Made by a program: the position numbers and the translations under genes. The notes beneath the pieces were generated by a model that ran no database searches, had not been told where the DNA came from, and was given only the letters and a program-made list of their open reading frames with translations. This document shows, piece after piece, positions 7,622-15,303 of a DNA stretch of 36,668 nucleotides (position 1 is the stretch's first letter; every line of letters starts with the position of its first letter). The DNA is from Vulcanimicrobiota bacterium. GTDB lineage: Bacteria; Vulcanimicrobiota; Vulcanimicrobiia; Vulcanimicrobiales; Vulcanimicrobiaceae. The stretch is from the NCBI GenBank assembly GCA_030041225.1, contig JASHOG010000080.1:1-36668 (forward strand), written 5' to 3'.

Positions 7622-8734
7622 GTGCTGGTGCTGGACGCTCGCCTCACGCGAAATCCGGCACTCCTCGGCACGGCGCTCGATCGTGTTGCGGAGTTTGCTG
7701 AGTCACACGGCGTCGTCTTCGTTATGTGTCCACAAGACGCGCAGCTGGATGCGATCGAGCTCGCGCGCCGGATCGGTCTCGCGAAGGTCGTCATCTACAC
7801 TGATTCGGAACCGTCGGTACGGCAGGCAAGTCACCTCGAAGTTCTCGAGTTAGCCGACCAACGGGCCGTTCCGGTGAGCGACGGCGCGGCACGCGCGGCG
7901 TCCCTCCACGACGTTTCGTACGAGACGCGGTGCGTGACGGACAACAGATCCATGGTCGTCCGATCGGATAGCTTCGAGGATCGCTCTAGCCCAATTATCT
8001 CGATTGTTGCCTCCTCAGGTTACGCGCTCGTCACGCTGCGCGCGAAGACCCAGGGAGCTGCGCCGTGGGAGGCCCTGCGCATGCGCGTGTTGGGAAAGAT
8101 TGCCGGCGCCGGAATCTCGATCGAGATGTTGCAGTGGTTCAGTACGGGCGTGCGGTTCCTCGTGCCCACCGACCGGCTGGCGTCGCTCCAGGGACTCACG
8201 CGGGAGCTTGACCTCGGTTTCCATGCCGTGGACGACTGCGCGCGGTTGTACATCGTCGGCACCGGCGTACGAAGCACCGCCGGGGTGTTCCACAGAAGTC
8301 TCGCATGCCTGACCGAGCGCAACGTCCCGCTGTTGCACTGTGCCGACAGCAACGTAACGCTCTCGTTCGTCGTTAACGACCGCTACGCGGACGAAGCGCA
8401 CGCAGCGCTTCGAGAGGCACTCGTCCCCGGCCACAGCGTCTCCGGTGGTCTGCCGCTGACGCTCGACGCCGATCTCGGTTTAGCTCGTCTCAACGGACGC
8501 GACGTCCGCTTAGGAGCACGCCAGGCTCAGCTACTGCGTCACCTCCTCGCCAACGTCGGTCGCGTCGTGGACGTCGAGGAGCTCGCGCGCGTTCTCTTTG
8601 GGAGCGAGGAGGATAAGAGAATCGCTGCGGTTCGTGTCCACCTGCATAACTTGCGGAAGAAGATCGAGCATGATCCCGAAAATCCGCGCTACATCGTCAC
8701 CGTGCCCGAACAGGGCTACGTATTCCTCCGCTAA
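7622..8734 (+). CDS. Transcription regulator: degenerate aspartokinase + two ACT domains + OmpR-type winged helix
   Basis: The architecture is unusual. Residues ~40-115 resemble the end of an aspartokinase catalytic domain (V-V-I-Y-T-D, then L-E-L-A-D-Q), but the ATP/aspartate-binding N-terminus (K-F-G-G-T-S) is absent, so no kinase activity is expected. Residues ~125-195 and ~206-268 match the two aspartokinase ACT domains, including A-G-I-S-I-E-M and L-Y-I-V-G-T-G-V-R-S-T-A-G-V-F. Residues ~285-370 form an OmpR/PhoB-type DNA-binding domain (G-R-V-V-D-V-E-E-L, then V-H-L-H-N-L-R-K-K-I, ending G-Y-V-F-L-R). I infer a one-component sensor of an aspartate-family amino acid such as Lys, Thr or Met. 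The GTG at 7622 (370 aa) is chosen because the in-frame GTG at 7556 would put the terminator inside the gene; that upstream start cannot be excluded. Confidence 0.85.
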   Translation: MLVLDARLTRNPALLGTALDRVAEFAESHGVVFVMCPQDAQLDAIELARRIGLAKVVIYTDSEPSVRQASHLEVLELADQRAVPVSDGAARAASLHDVSYETRCVTDNRSMVVRSDSFEDRSSPIISIVASSGYALVTLRAKTQGAAPWEALRMRVLGKIAGAGISIEMLQWFSTGVRFLVPTDRLASLQGLTRELDLGFHAVDDCARLYIVGTGVRSTAGVFHRSLACLTERNVPLLHCADSNVTLSFVVNDRYADEAHAALREALVPGHSVSGGLPLTLDADLGLARLNGRDVRLGARQAQLLRHLLANVGRVVDVEELARVLFGSEEDKRIAAVRVHLHNLRKKIEHDPENPRYIVTVPEQGYVFLR

Positions 8735-8745
8735 ACCGACACCGC

Positions 8746-10275
8746 TTAGAAGTCGTACTCTAGCTGGGAACGATTATATTTGAAGAGCGGCAGACCGCCG
8801 TAGAGCAGCGTGTTCGTGTACGTTCGGGAGCCGTATCGATAGCGCAGGACCAAACCTCGATAGTGCGCACCGGCCGCTGCGCGACCCGCGTAGAACGTGA
8901 CGTCGAGATCGTTTTCATCGGCGAGTTGTTCGCCCCCCGCGTTACCGGCGTTGTAGAGTGCATGGCTGAGGGTGGCGACGAAGCGGTGATCGGAAGACGT
9001 ATACGTTGCCGCGGTCTTCCACGATGTTCCGGCGGTGTTCCGATCGACGAAGCCTTGCGTGAGCATCGTCGTGTAGAGCGGGTCGCCGGTCGTCCCGTAC
9101 GTGTACGGGCTCGCCCAGCCGCCGTAGAAGATGATTGCAGTTCCCCTTGCGAGTCCCGGTGTGCACTGTGGAGCGTAGTTCGGCAGAAAGTATGGAAAGA
9201 CGGTATAACCGTGTGCGGGCGTAGCAAGGCTGAGCTGATGCGTGCTTGCGTTGCAAGCAGCGCCCGCAGGAAGCGTCGCGAGCGCGCTGCGCCAAGGAAG
9301 ATCGTCGATTGCCGCGCTCAGCTGTACGCCCGGTGCGACGTTGACTCCGGACTGAAGGCCGGTGATCTGCGAATCGATCCGGCCGATGACGGAGCTCCCT
9401 CCATTGCGCTCTTCACCGAGTTGAAAGCCCACAAATGGTTTTGCCCGGGCCGGAAAGACGTATCGTGCCGTAAGCCAGAGCGCGGTTGCGATGTCTTTGA
9501 AGTCGTAGTAGTCTGCCTCTCCGGTGAGCCCGTCGTGCCCCGTATATGCTGCGCGCCCTGCCCAGAAGCCACTTGTCGGAATGTCGCCGAAGGGGTCATC
9601 GGTCGCAAACTTGACGTTGGCCGGTGGCGAACTGTTTCCGGGGATCCCATTGTTCCCGGTGGGCGGGTAGCTCGTCAGAAGCGTCGCATTCGTAAACGAC
9701 GATGCGTTTCTCGGCTCGAATCGGAGTATGTCCATTGCCTGAATGCTCCACTCGCCAAGACCCTCGCTGAGGTTCGCACCCTGATACGCCATCGGCTTGA
9801 CTCGTGTATCGGCTTGGTTCGCCCACGGCGTGTTCATGAGTTGGTTACCGATTGTTATCGACGATCCGCCGTGGATATACTCAGCATAGGCTTCGTACAG
9901 CGTGGACAGCTCGTATCCAGGAAGTTGATTGTCGGGGTTCGTCGCCGGCGGCACGTTCATCGCGCATGTTGAGCCTTTGAACTGATCGGACACCATGCGG
10001 CACGCATCGAACGGGTCCGCGAACAAGTAGCTTGCGCCGAGGGTGAACGTGGAGAAGCTATATGCACCGTGGATCGATGCGGTGGACTCGAATGATTGCT
10101 GATTCACCGCGTTGTCGTCGTATTTCGTCGGCGTGTAGCGGACGCCCGGCGCGTTGCTCGCGTTTTGGCGTGTGAAGTCGTACGCACGCAGATAACCGCT
10201 GAGCCTCAGCCGGACCGCTGAGGGTGCGGGGCTGGGGGTCATATGGACGGCAACTGCAACGGCGGTCAGGATCAT
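8746..10275 (-). CDS. Outer-membrane beta-barrel (porin-like) protein, last gene of the sulfate operon
   Basis: The 509-residue protein begins with a short hydrophobic export segment (M-I-L-T-A-V-A-V-A-V-H). It continues with alternating hydrophobic/polar strands rich in Tyr, Gly, Ser and Asn, with aromatic girdle residues, and ends in Q-L-E-Y-D-F. A C-terminal Phe is the classical outer-membrane assembly signal. Features such as R-L-S-G-Y-L-R-A-Y-D-F near the start and repeated G-x-x-x-Y-x-F strands recall OprD-like porins. It starts 3 bases after the tauE stop, so it is very likely co-transcribed with the sulfate genes. I infer it lets sulfate or another sulfur anion cross the outer membrane; this is context only. 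Its stop converges with the ACT-wHTH gene 11 bases away. Confidence 0.75.
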   Translation of the reverse strand: MILTAVAVAVHMTPSPAPSAVRLRLSGYLRAYDFTRQNASNAPGVRYTPTKYDDNAVNQQSFESTASIHGAYSFSTFTLGASYLFADPFDACRMVSDQFKGSTCAMNVPPATNPDNQLPGYELSTLYEAYAEYIHGGSSITIGNQLMNTPWANQADTRVKPMAYQGANLSEGLGEWSIQAMDILRFEPRNASSFTNATLLTSYPPTGNNGIPGNSSPPANVKFATDDPFGDIPTSGFWAGRAAYTGHDGLTGEADYYDFKDIATALWLTARYVFPARAKPFVGFQLGEERNGGSSVIGRIDSQITGLQSGVNVAPGVQLSAAIDDLPWRSALATLPAGAACNASTHQLSLATPAHGYTVFPYFLPNYAPQCTPGLARGTAIIFYGGWASPYTYGTTGDPLYTTMLTQGFVDRNTAGTSWKTAATYTSSDHRFVATLSHALYNAGNAGGEQLADENDLDVTFYAGRAAAGAHYRGLVLRYRYGSRTYTNTLLYGGLPLFKYNRSQLEYDF

Positions 10276-10278
10276 CTC

Positions 10279-11061
10279 TCAGAGCAGTCTCGAGCCCGCA
10301 ACGACGAGGATCATGGCGAGCGCCGGCCTCAGGTACATGTCCGGAAGCGTCTTGCAGAGACGGCTCCCGATAAAGACGCCCGGCAGAGAGCCGATCAAGA
10401 GCGAGAGCGCGATGTCGTAGTTGACATCGCCGAGTGCAGCGTGACCAAGCGCCGCGGACGGAATGAGAAACGCAGCGTAGGCGATGTCGGAACCGACAAG
10501 CCGCGGGATACCTACGATAGGAGCAATGAGCAACAACAGAGGCATCAGCATTGCGCCCGATCCAATCGAGGTGAGGACGACAAAGAAGCCTACCACAGCG
10601 CCGCAAGCCACAAGAGGCCATGTGCGTCGTTGCGAGGACGTACGTTGGATTTCAGTGCTCGCATCAAGGTTGCGTCGAGCGATCGTGCTGTACGCGACTG
10701 CAGCGGCGGAGGCGAAGAGGGCAACGCCGACGCCTCTCTTGACGAGCAGCGTGAACATCAACGCGTTCGTGTCATTGCGCAGCGTGTAGAGAAGAACGGT
10801 TCCGAGGAGGACGCCGGGAATACCGCCGAGCAGGAGGCATCGGACGATTCCCCAGTCCACGGTGCGCTGTTGGGTGTGTATAAGAGCGCCGACGATCTTC
10901 GTTGGGATGCTGTAGAAAAGGTCGGTGCCCACGGCGACAAGCGGATTGATTCCTAGAAAGAGGATCATGACGGGCGTCATGATGGAGCCCCCGCCGACTC
11001 CGGACATGCCCGTAAAAATGCCGATGACGAGGCCGATAAGGACGAGCTCGCACGTGAACAT
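10279..11061 (-). CDS. TauE/SafE-family membrane permease (probable sulfate/sulfite transporter)
   Basis: The 260-residue polytopic membrane protein has the two-repeat organisation of the TauE/SafE (DUF81) family. The first repeat carries G-M-S-G-V-G-G-G-S-I-M-T-P and the second the matching V-L-T-S-I-G-S-G-A-M-L-M-P. Long hydrophobic segments cover most of the sequence, with a cytosolic, polar linker around residues 120-145. Family members move sulfite, sulfoacetate, taurine-derived or related sulfur anions. Its place 4 bases after sat, with no ABC sulfate transporter or SulP gene in the window, makes it the best candidate for inner-membrane sulfate uptake, although sulfite export is also possible. 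Confidence 0.85.
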   Translation of the reverse strand: MFTCELVLIGLVIGIFTGMSGVGGGSIMTPVMILFLGINPLVAVGTDLFYSIPTKIVGALIHTQQRTVDWGIVRCLLLGGIPGVLLGTVLLYTLRNDTNALMFTLLVKRGVGVALFASAAAVAYSTIARRNLDASTEIQRTSSQRRTWPLVACGAVVGFFVVLTSIGSGAMLMPLLLLIAPIVGIPRLVGSDIAYAAFLIPSAALGHAALGDVNYDIALSLLIGSLPGVFIGSRLCKTLPDMYLRPALAMILVVAGSRLL

Positions 11062-11065
11062 GAGA

Positions 11066-12214
11066 TTAGGCAGGCGCAGGAAGCGCAGAGTCGGCGAGGA
11101 TTCGTGCCACCTCGGGGCGGCTATACTCCGGCGGCGGAAGCTCCCCGGAGCGGAGCATAGCGCGCACCGCCGTTCCGCTCAGCACGAGATGGTCAGTCTG
11201 ATCGTGAGCGCACGTCTTTCGCGACGCCATCCCCTGACAACGCCGGCAGTAAAATGCGTTGTCGAATCGTAGGGGGACGATGCCGAGCTCTTCGAGAGAA
11301 AACTGATCGAAGAGCCGCTGGGCGTCGTACGTTCCGTAGTAGGCGCCGACCCCTGCGTGGTCGCGCCCAACGATAAAATGTGTACAGCCGTAGTTTTTGC
11401 GGATCAGCGCGTGAAAGATCGCCTCGCGCGGACCGGCGTACCGCATGGCGGCAGGGAGCGTCGCGAGAAGCACTCGCTCCGGGGGATAGTAGTTCTTCAG
11501 CAAAACTTTGTAGCAATCGATGCGGACGCTCGGCGGAATGTCATCCGCTTTCGTTTCGCCGACAAGTGGGTGAACCAGGAGGCCGTCGACGATTTCGAGT
11601 GCGCATTTTTGGATGTATTCATGCGCGCGATGGATCGGATTGCGCGTCTGAAAGGCGACGATCGTGTTCCAGCCTCGCGCAGCGAACTCGGAGCGAGTCT
11701 GAGCGGGGGTCAGGCCCAGTGGGTCAGCCTGTTCCTTCGGGAGATACGATATGGGGCCGCTGAGGAGCGTGTCGCTGAGCCGGAGGATGCGCGCGACGCC
11801 GGGGTGCGCTTCGTCCGTCGTGCGATAGACAGCGAGCACCTCGCGCTCCCTGTCGCGTGTGAAGATCTCTTCGACGCGTAGGATCGCGCGTAACCCATCA
11901 GCGTCGTACAGTCCGACATCCGCGCCTTCGGCGATGCCGCTGCGATTGCGGTCTCCTTCGAGTGCAAGCGTGACGGGGATGCTCCAGACCAGACGGTTCG
12001 CCAGACGCATGCTCTCGATGACGTTGTCGTAGTCGTCTTTGCGCATGAATCCGCTCAGCGGGCTAAGAGCGCCGCTCGCGATGAGCTCGAGGTCGTTGAG
12101 TTCGGCTTGAGAGAGACGCAGCTTGGGCAACTCGCTCGCCCGGGCTCGCGCTTCGCGCGCGGCGTCATCGGGGAGAACGCGGTCGATGAGCGTTCCGCCG
12201 TGCGGCGTGCTCAT
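11066..12214 (-). CDS. sat: Sulfate adenylyltransferase (ATP sulfurylase)
   Basis: The 382-residue enzyme activates sulfate with ATP to APS. Visible catalytic motifs are [12 protein letters not shown] (the QxRNP/HxxH signature) and [13 protein letters not shown] Cys cluster C-R-R-C...C-A-H near residues 328-340 matches the zinc-binding site of bacterial and archaeal Sat proteins. This is the single-subunit Sat type, not CysDN, and it has no fused kinase domain because cysC is separate. It overlaps cysC by 4 bases (ATGA). Length is normal and no catalytic residue is missing. Confidence 0.97.
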   Translation of the reverse strand: MSTPHGGTLIDRVLPDDAAREARARASELPKLRLSQAELNDLELIASGALSPLSGFMRKDDYDNVIESMRLANRLVWSIPVTLALEGDRNRSGIAEGADVGLYDADGLRAILRVEEIFTRDREREVLAVYRTTDEAHPGVARILRLSDTLLSGPISYLPKEQADPLGLTPAQTRSEFAARGWNTIVAFQTRNPIHRAHEYIQKCALEIVDGLLVHPLVGETKADDIPPSVRIDCYKVLLKNYYPPERVLLATLPAAMRYAGPREAIFHALIRKNYGCTHFIVGRDHAGVGAYYGTYDAQRLFDQFSLEELGIVPLRFDNAFYCRRCQGMASRKTCAHDQTDHLVLSGTAVRAMLRSGELPPPEYSRPEVARILADSALPAPA

Positions 12215-12756
12215 GCGGACGCCACCTCCGCAGGAATGTACCCAGCGCGCTCGAGATAGCTAAGGATCTTCGCGACGCTCTCGTCGACGCTTTCGCGATG
12301 CGTTTGGGTGACGATCTCCGGCTGCGCCGGAGGTTCGTATGGATCGGAGACACCGGTAAAGTGCGCGATCTCGCCGCGTTCGGCTTTCTCGTATAAGCCC
12401 TTGATGTCGCGTGCCTTGACGACCTCGAGCGGGCACTCGACATAGACCTCCACGAAGTTGCCGATCGTCACCCGTGCGGCATCCCGGGCTTGCGCGTAGG
12501 GTGATATCGCTGCGCTGATCACGGCGACGCCGTGCTTGGTCAGCAGGGCGCAGACGAGCGCGATACGCGCAATGTTCGTGTCGCGATCTTCACGCGAGAA
12601 GCCCAAACCTTTGCAAAGCGTTGTGCGGATGACGTCGCCGTCGATGATCTCGATCGGCAGGCCACGCAGCTGCAGCTCGTAGGCCAGCACACGCGCGATC
12701 GTGCTCTTCCCCGCCCCCGAAAGGCCCGTGAGCCACACGGTGAATCCGCTTCTCAC
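12211..12756 (-). CDS. cysC: Adenylylsulfate (APS) kinase
   Basis: The 181-residue P-loop kinase phosphorylates APS to PAPS. It opens with [19 protein letters not shown], whose last nine residues are the Walker A loop. [16 protein letters not shown] and [11 protein letters not shown] follow, all standard for CysC. I place the start at GTG 12756, which overlaps the sulfite reductase stop (GTGA) and begins right at the fold. A longer in-frame version reaching 12840 lies wholly within the sulfite reductase gene and adds an Arg-rich non-homologous tail. Because the operon's reductase appears to use APS directly, CysC may mainly supply PAPS for other uses. Confidence 0.95.
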   Translation of the reverse strand: MRSGFTVWLTGLSGAGKSTIARVLAYELQLRGLPIEIIDGDVIRTTLCKGLGFSREDRDTNIARIALVCALLTKHGVAVISAAISPYAQARDAARVTIGNFVEVYVECPLEVVKARDIKGLYEKAERGEIAHFTGVSDPYEPPAQPEIVTQTHRESVDESVAKILSYLERAGYIPAEVASA

Positions 12757-14420
12757 GCGGTAGCCTTTCCAAGATTCTCTCGCCCGATGCGCGAGCAGTA
12801 ATCGCCGAACGTCTCGCCCTCGCTTCGTTCCCATCTCCATGCGCGCAGGAGCGGTCGAAGCTCAGCGACGAGGTCCTCGATGCGGACGCCGGTCTTATAG
12901 ACCCAGTTCAACCGCGTGTTCGCCCAGTCGCCGCCGAGATAGATGTCGTAGAGTTCCTTCGAGCGTCCGACGAAGCCGACATCGCCCATGTAGGGCCGTG
13001 CGCAGCCGTTGGGGCAACCCGTCATGCGAACGCTCAGCCTCTCGTGCGGAATCTCCAGCTTCGCAAGCTCGCGTGCGAGCTCGTCGAGAATCGCCGGTAG
13101 CACACGCTCGGCATCGGTGAGCGCGAGGCCACAGGTCGGCAATGCGGGACACGCCATCGCGTAGCGACGCACGCCGAGCCGTGCCGGATCGATCTCGATG
13201 CCATGGGTGCGAAGCGATGTTTCAACGTCCTTGCGCTGGGCAGTGGCGATGCCGACCAGCAGCACGTTCTGTTGCGGCGTAAGCCGTAGGGACGGATGGA
13301 AGCGCTCGACGATTGCCCGGAGCGCGGACCGCATGCGCGCCTGCGACGTGTCTTTGATACGCCCATTCTCGACGTAGACCCCGAGCGTAGCGTCTCCGGC
13401 GCGCGTTTCGAGCCAGCCGAGATGGTCGCAGACGTCGGCAAACACGACTGCACGCGGCGGCTGCAGCGCGTACCGGAGACGCTGCTCGACCTCAGCGCGA
13501 ATCCACTCAATTCCGCGCTCCTCAACGAGATACTTGAAGCGCGCGTGCTTTCGATTCGTTCGGTCACCGAAATCACGTTGGATCGTAACGAGTGCCTCGG
13601 CAAGGGCGATGGCCTCGTGCTGCTCTACGAAACAGAGGGGTGTTGCCATGCGAGGATAGGTCGTCGTCTTACCGTGCGTCATGCCCATTCCGCCGCCGAC
13701 GAGGACGGTGTAACCACGGAGGTGCTCGCCGTCGGTCATTCCGACGTATGCAATGTCCTGCGTGTAGACGTCGATGCAGTTGTCACCGGCGAGCGCGACA
13801 CCCATCTTGAACTTGCGCGGCAGGAACGTCGCGCCGTAGAGTGGGTCCGGTGCTTCCTCCCCGCCGTGTCCATCGACCCTCTCGCCCTCGACCCAGATCT
13901 CGTGATACGCGCGCGTCTTGGGAGTAAAATGCGCTGCCAGCTCCCGCGCGAGACCTTGAGCTTCAGTCTGCGCCTTGCTGATGGGCGGCGCAGGGCAGCA
14001 CATGACGTTGCGATTGACGTCACCGCAGGCGGCGAGCGTGGAGAGCAGTGCGCGGTTGATCTCGGCGATCGTCGACTTCAGATCGTCTTTCAGGACTCCG
14101 TGAAGCTGCAGTCCTTGACGCGTTGTGACGCGCAGCGTGCCGTTGCCGAAACGTTCGGCGAGCTCGTCCTGTATCAGGTATTGCTCGGCCGACAGAACAC
14201 CACCCGGAACCCGCGTGCGCACCATGAACTGGTACGCGGGCTCGAGCCCAGTCCTCTTACGCTCCTGTCGAGCGTCGCGATCCTCGCCTTGATAGATGCC
14301 GTGAAACTTTACGAGCTGCGCGTCGGCATCGTCGAAGCGAGAGCCGCCGGCGGCGAGCGACTCCGCGATCGCGCCGCGCAGGTTTCGGCTGTCGGCCTTG
14401 ATGTGTTCGACGTCGCTCAT
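12753..14420 (-). CDS. sir: Assimilatory sulfite reductase, hemoprotein (ferredoxin-type or CysI-like)
   Basis: The 555-residue enzyme reduces sulfite to sulfide with a coupled siroheme and 4Fe-4S centre. The cluster ligands are visible as C-x5-C (A-C-P-A-L-P-T-C-G) and C-x3-C (G-C-P-N-G-C-A-R-P). The substrate pocket shows T-R-Q-G-L-Q-L-H. Two nitrite/sulfite-reductase half-repeats span the chain. No flavoprotein (CysJ) gene is present nearby, which favours ferredoxin as donor, though one may lie elsewhere. The ATG at 14420 overlaps the cysH stop by 4 bases. A longer frame to 14504 would add an Arg-rich stretch inside cysH and is rejected. The overlap with cysC is again 4 bases, so the whole operon is tightly coupled. 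Confidence 0.95.
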   Translation of the reverse strand: MSDVEHIKADSRNLRGAIAESLAAGGSRFDDADAQLVKFHGIYQGEDRDARQERKRTGLEPAYQFMVRTRVPGGVLSAEQYLIQDELAERFGNGTLRVTTRQGLQLHGVLKDDLKSTIAEINRALLSTLAACGDVNRNVMCCPAPPISKAQTEAQGLARELAAHFTPKTRAYHEIWVEGERVDGHGGEEAPDPLYGATFLPRKFKMGVALAGDNCIDVYTQDIAYVGMTDGEHLRGYTVLVGGGMGMTHGKTTTYPRMATPLCFVEQHEAIALAEALVTIQRDFGDRTNRKHARFKYLVEERGIEWIRAEVEQRLRYALQPPRAVVFADVCDHLGWLETRAGDATLGVYVENGRIKDTSQARMRSALRAIVERFHPSLRLTPQQNVLLVGIATAQRKDVETSLRTHGIEIDPARLGVRRYAMACPALPTCGLALTDAERVLPAILDELARELAKLEIPHERLSVRMTGCPNGCARPYMGDVGFVGRSKELYDIYLGGDWANTRLNWVYKTGVRIEDLVAELRPLLRAWRWERSEGETFGDYCSRIGRENLGKATA

Positions 14421-15133
14421 CGGTGAAGTCCGCACTCGCTCTTCGCAAACCCGCGCCAGCGGCCGGCGCGTTCGTGCTCGCCGGCCTTCACCGGCGAGGT
14501 GCAATGCGTGCAGCCAAGACTCGGATAGCCGCGGTCGTGAAGCTCGTTATACGGAACGTCGTGCGCGCGAATGTATGTCCACACCATCTCGCCGGTCCAG
14601 GACGCGAGTGGATTGATCTTGGTCAGGCCGGATGCCGTGTCCGACTCGACGACCGCAACGTCGGAGCGCTGCGGCGATTGATCGCGCCGGATGCCGCTGA
14701 TCCAGGCTTCGTAATCGCTCAACAAGCGGCGCTGCGGCGCGAGTTTCCGTATCTCGCAGCAACTATCCGGATCGCGGCTCCAGAGCGCAGGGCCGAAGAG
14801 CGTGGCTTGCTCTTCGACGGAGAGCGACGGATGTGCCGCTATCGGCTCGATGCCGTAGCGTTGACGAGTGCGGTCGATGAGCGCGTACGTCTCGGGGAAG
14901 AGCAGACCGGTGTCGAGGTAGTAGACGGGGATCTTCGCATCGATCTCTGCGAGCATGTCGATCAAGACCATGCCGGAGGGGCCGCCGAACGAACACGCAA
15001 GCGCGACGCGCCGGTCGAAGATTCGCGCGGCCCAGGCGAGCACATCTTGCGGCGACGCGTCCTCTAAAATCGAACGGGCCCCGCGGATTCGCTCGCAGGG
15101 CCCGTCCAGATGCTCGAAGTGTGCGTGACTCAC
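14417..15133 (-). CDS. cysH: Assimilatory APS reductase (CysH family, 4Fe-4S type)
   Basis: The enzyme reduces activated sulfate to sulfite. A Cys-Cys pair (D-S-C-C-E-I-R-K) and a C-x2-C (G-C-T-H-C-T) flank the P-x-x-x-Cys region, which is the 4Fe-4S signature of APS-using rather than PAPS-using CysH. The catalytic C-terminal E-C-G-L-H-R is intact. The start is deduced: GTG 15133 gives 238 residues, close to the family norm, and overlaps the leader-peptide stop (ATGTGA). The longer frame to 15247 would run through the promoter and leader. With this start the attenuator hairpin lies within codons ~10-22. A start downstream of the hairpin (GTG near 15044) would delete part of the first conserved helix (S-P-Q-D-V-L-A-W-A). 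Confidence 0.88.
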   Translation of the reverse strand: MSHAHFEHLDGPCERIRGARSILEDASPQDVLAWAARIFDRRVALACSFGGPSGMVLIDMLAEIDAKIPVYYLDTGLLFPETYALIDRTRQRYGIEPIAAHPSLSVEEQATLFGPALWSRDPDSCCEIRKLAPQRRLLSDYEAWISGIRRDQSPQRSDVAVVESDTASGLTKINPLASWTGEMVWTYIRAHDVPYNELHDRGYPSLGCTHCTSPVKAGEHERAGRWRGFAKSECGLHR

Positions 15134-15159
15134 ATCGACAATCGAAACAAGCCCGTTCG
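15066..15159 (-). terminator. Cysteine-operon attenuator: terminator with competing leader pairing
   Basis: On the minus strand, ACGGGCCC (15105-15098) pairs with GGGCCCGT (15081-15074), extended inside by GCG/CGC, and TCGATTTT follows. This is an intrinsic terminator or strong pause. The segment CGAACGGGC (15159-15151), directly after the paired Cys codons, is a perfect 9-bp complement of GCCCGTTCG (15079-15071) in the 3' arm. The two folds exclude each other. A ribosome waiting at the first Cys codon (15177) would leave 15159-15151 free and block the terminator. Fast translation would cover it and let the terminator form. Confidence 0.7.
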
Positions 15160-15210
15160 GCAACAAGGAAAGGGACACATGAACGGCTTGCGTGCGGACA
15201 CTTCGAACAT
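15130..15210 (-). CDS. Putative cysteine-rich leaderless leader peptide of the cys operon (26 aa)
   Basis: A 26-codon ORF runs from ATG 15210 to TGA 15130, with a second in-frame ATG at 15180. It encodes three Cys: residue 12 (TGT 15177-15175) and the pair 16-17 (TGT-TGC 15165-15160), in the context F-M-C-P-F-P-C-C-R-T-G. The ATG at 15210 lies 8 bases after a candidate -10 box, so it is probably leaderless. Its stop overlaps the GTG start of cysH (ATGTGA). Cys-rich, leaderless short ORFs that act as cysteine-responsive attenuators of sulfur operons are known in mycobacteria. I infer the same principle here; relation by descent is not shown. Confidence 0.6.
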   Translation of the reverse strand: MFEVSARKPFMCPFPCCRTGLFRLSM

Positions 15211-15218
15211 TAGGTGCT

Positions 15219-15247
15219 ACGCTAACATGCCGCTCCTGCCGAAGCAA
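15219..15247 (-). promoter_or_regulatory. Candidate promoter of the cys operon
   Basis: A minus-strand -35 box TTGCTT (15247-15242) and -10 box TAGCGT (15224-15219) are spaced by 17 bases. Transcription would start at or beside ATG 15210, making the leader peptide leaderless. The boxes match the consensus only moderately. The support comes from their spacing and from their position relative to the leader peptide. Confidence 0.45.
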
Positions 15248-15252
15248 GAAGC

Positions 15253-15272
15253 GCGTTAATACGCGTTAACGC
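15253..15272 (-). terminator. Inverted repeat, possible terminator after the TMEM175-like gene
   Basis: On the minus strand, GCGTTAA and TTAACGC form a 7-bp stem around the loop CGCGTA, followed by CGCTTCTTGCTTC. It lies between the stop of the TMEM175-like gene (15304) and the cys promoter. A terminator isolating the cys operon is a reasonable reading. A regulator-binding palindrome just upstream of the -35 box is the alternative. Confidence 0.4.
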
Positions 15273-15303
15273 TCACTGCCTCGGCGAGAGCGGCGTCGGC
15301 GCT

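Noticed and set aside
8863-9972. 369-codon plus-strand ORF opposite the porin-like gene
   Set aside because: Cys/Arg-rich shadow product typical of antisense frames in GC-rich DNA; the minus strand has barrel features and operon context.
12757-12840. N-terminal extension of CysC
   Set aside because: It lies inside the sulfite reductase gene and has no conserved sequence before the P-loop domain.
13296-14426. 376-codon plus-strand ORF opposite sulfite reductase
   Set aside because: Antisense shadow of a clearly recognised enzyme gene; no motifs.
14421-14504. N-terminal extension of sulfite reductase
   Set aside because: It is Arg-rich, lies wholly inside cysH, and the conserved protein begins at ATG 14420 with a 4-base overlap.
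15134-15247. N-terminal extension of CysH to TTG 15247
   Set aside because: It would run from the predicted -35 box through the promoter and leader peptide; GTG 15133 gives the normal family length.
15130-15247. SAM or other known riboswitch before cysH
   Set aside because: None of the SAM-I, SAM-II or related conserved blocks could be found; a leader-peptide attenuator explains the hairpin better.
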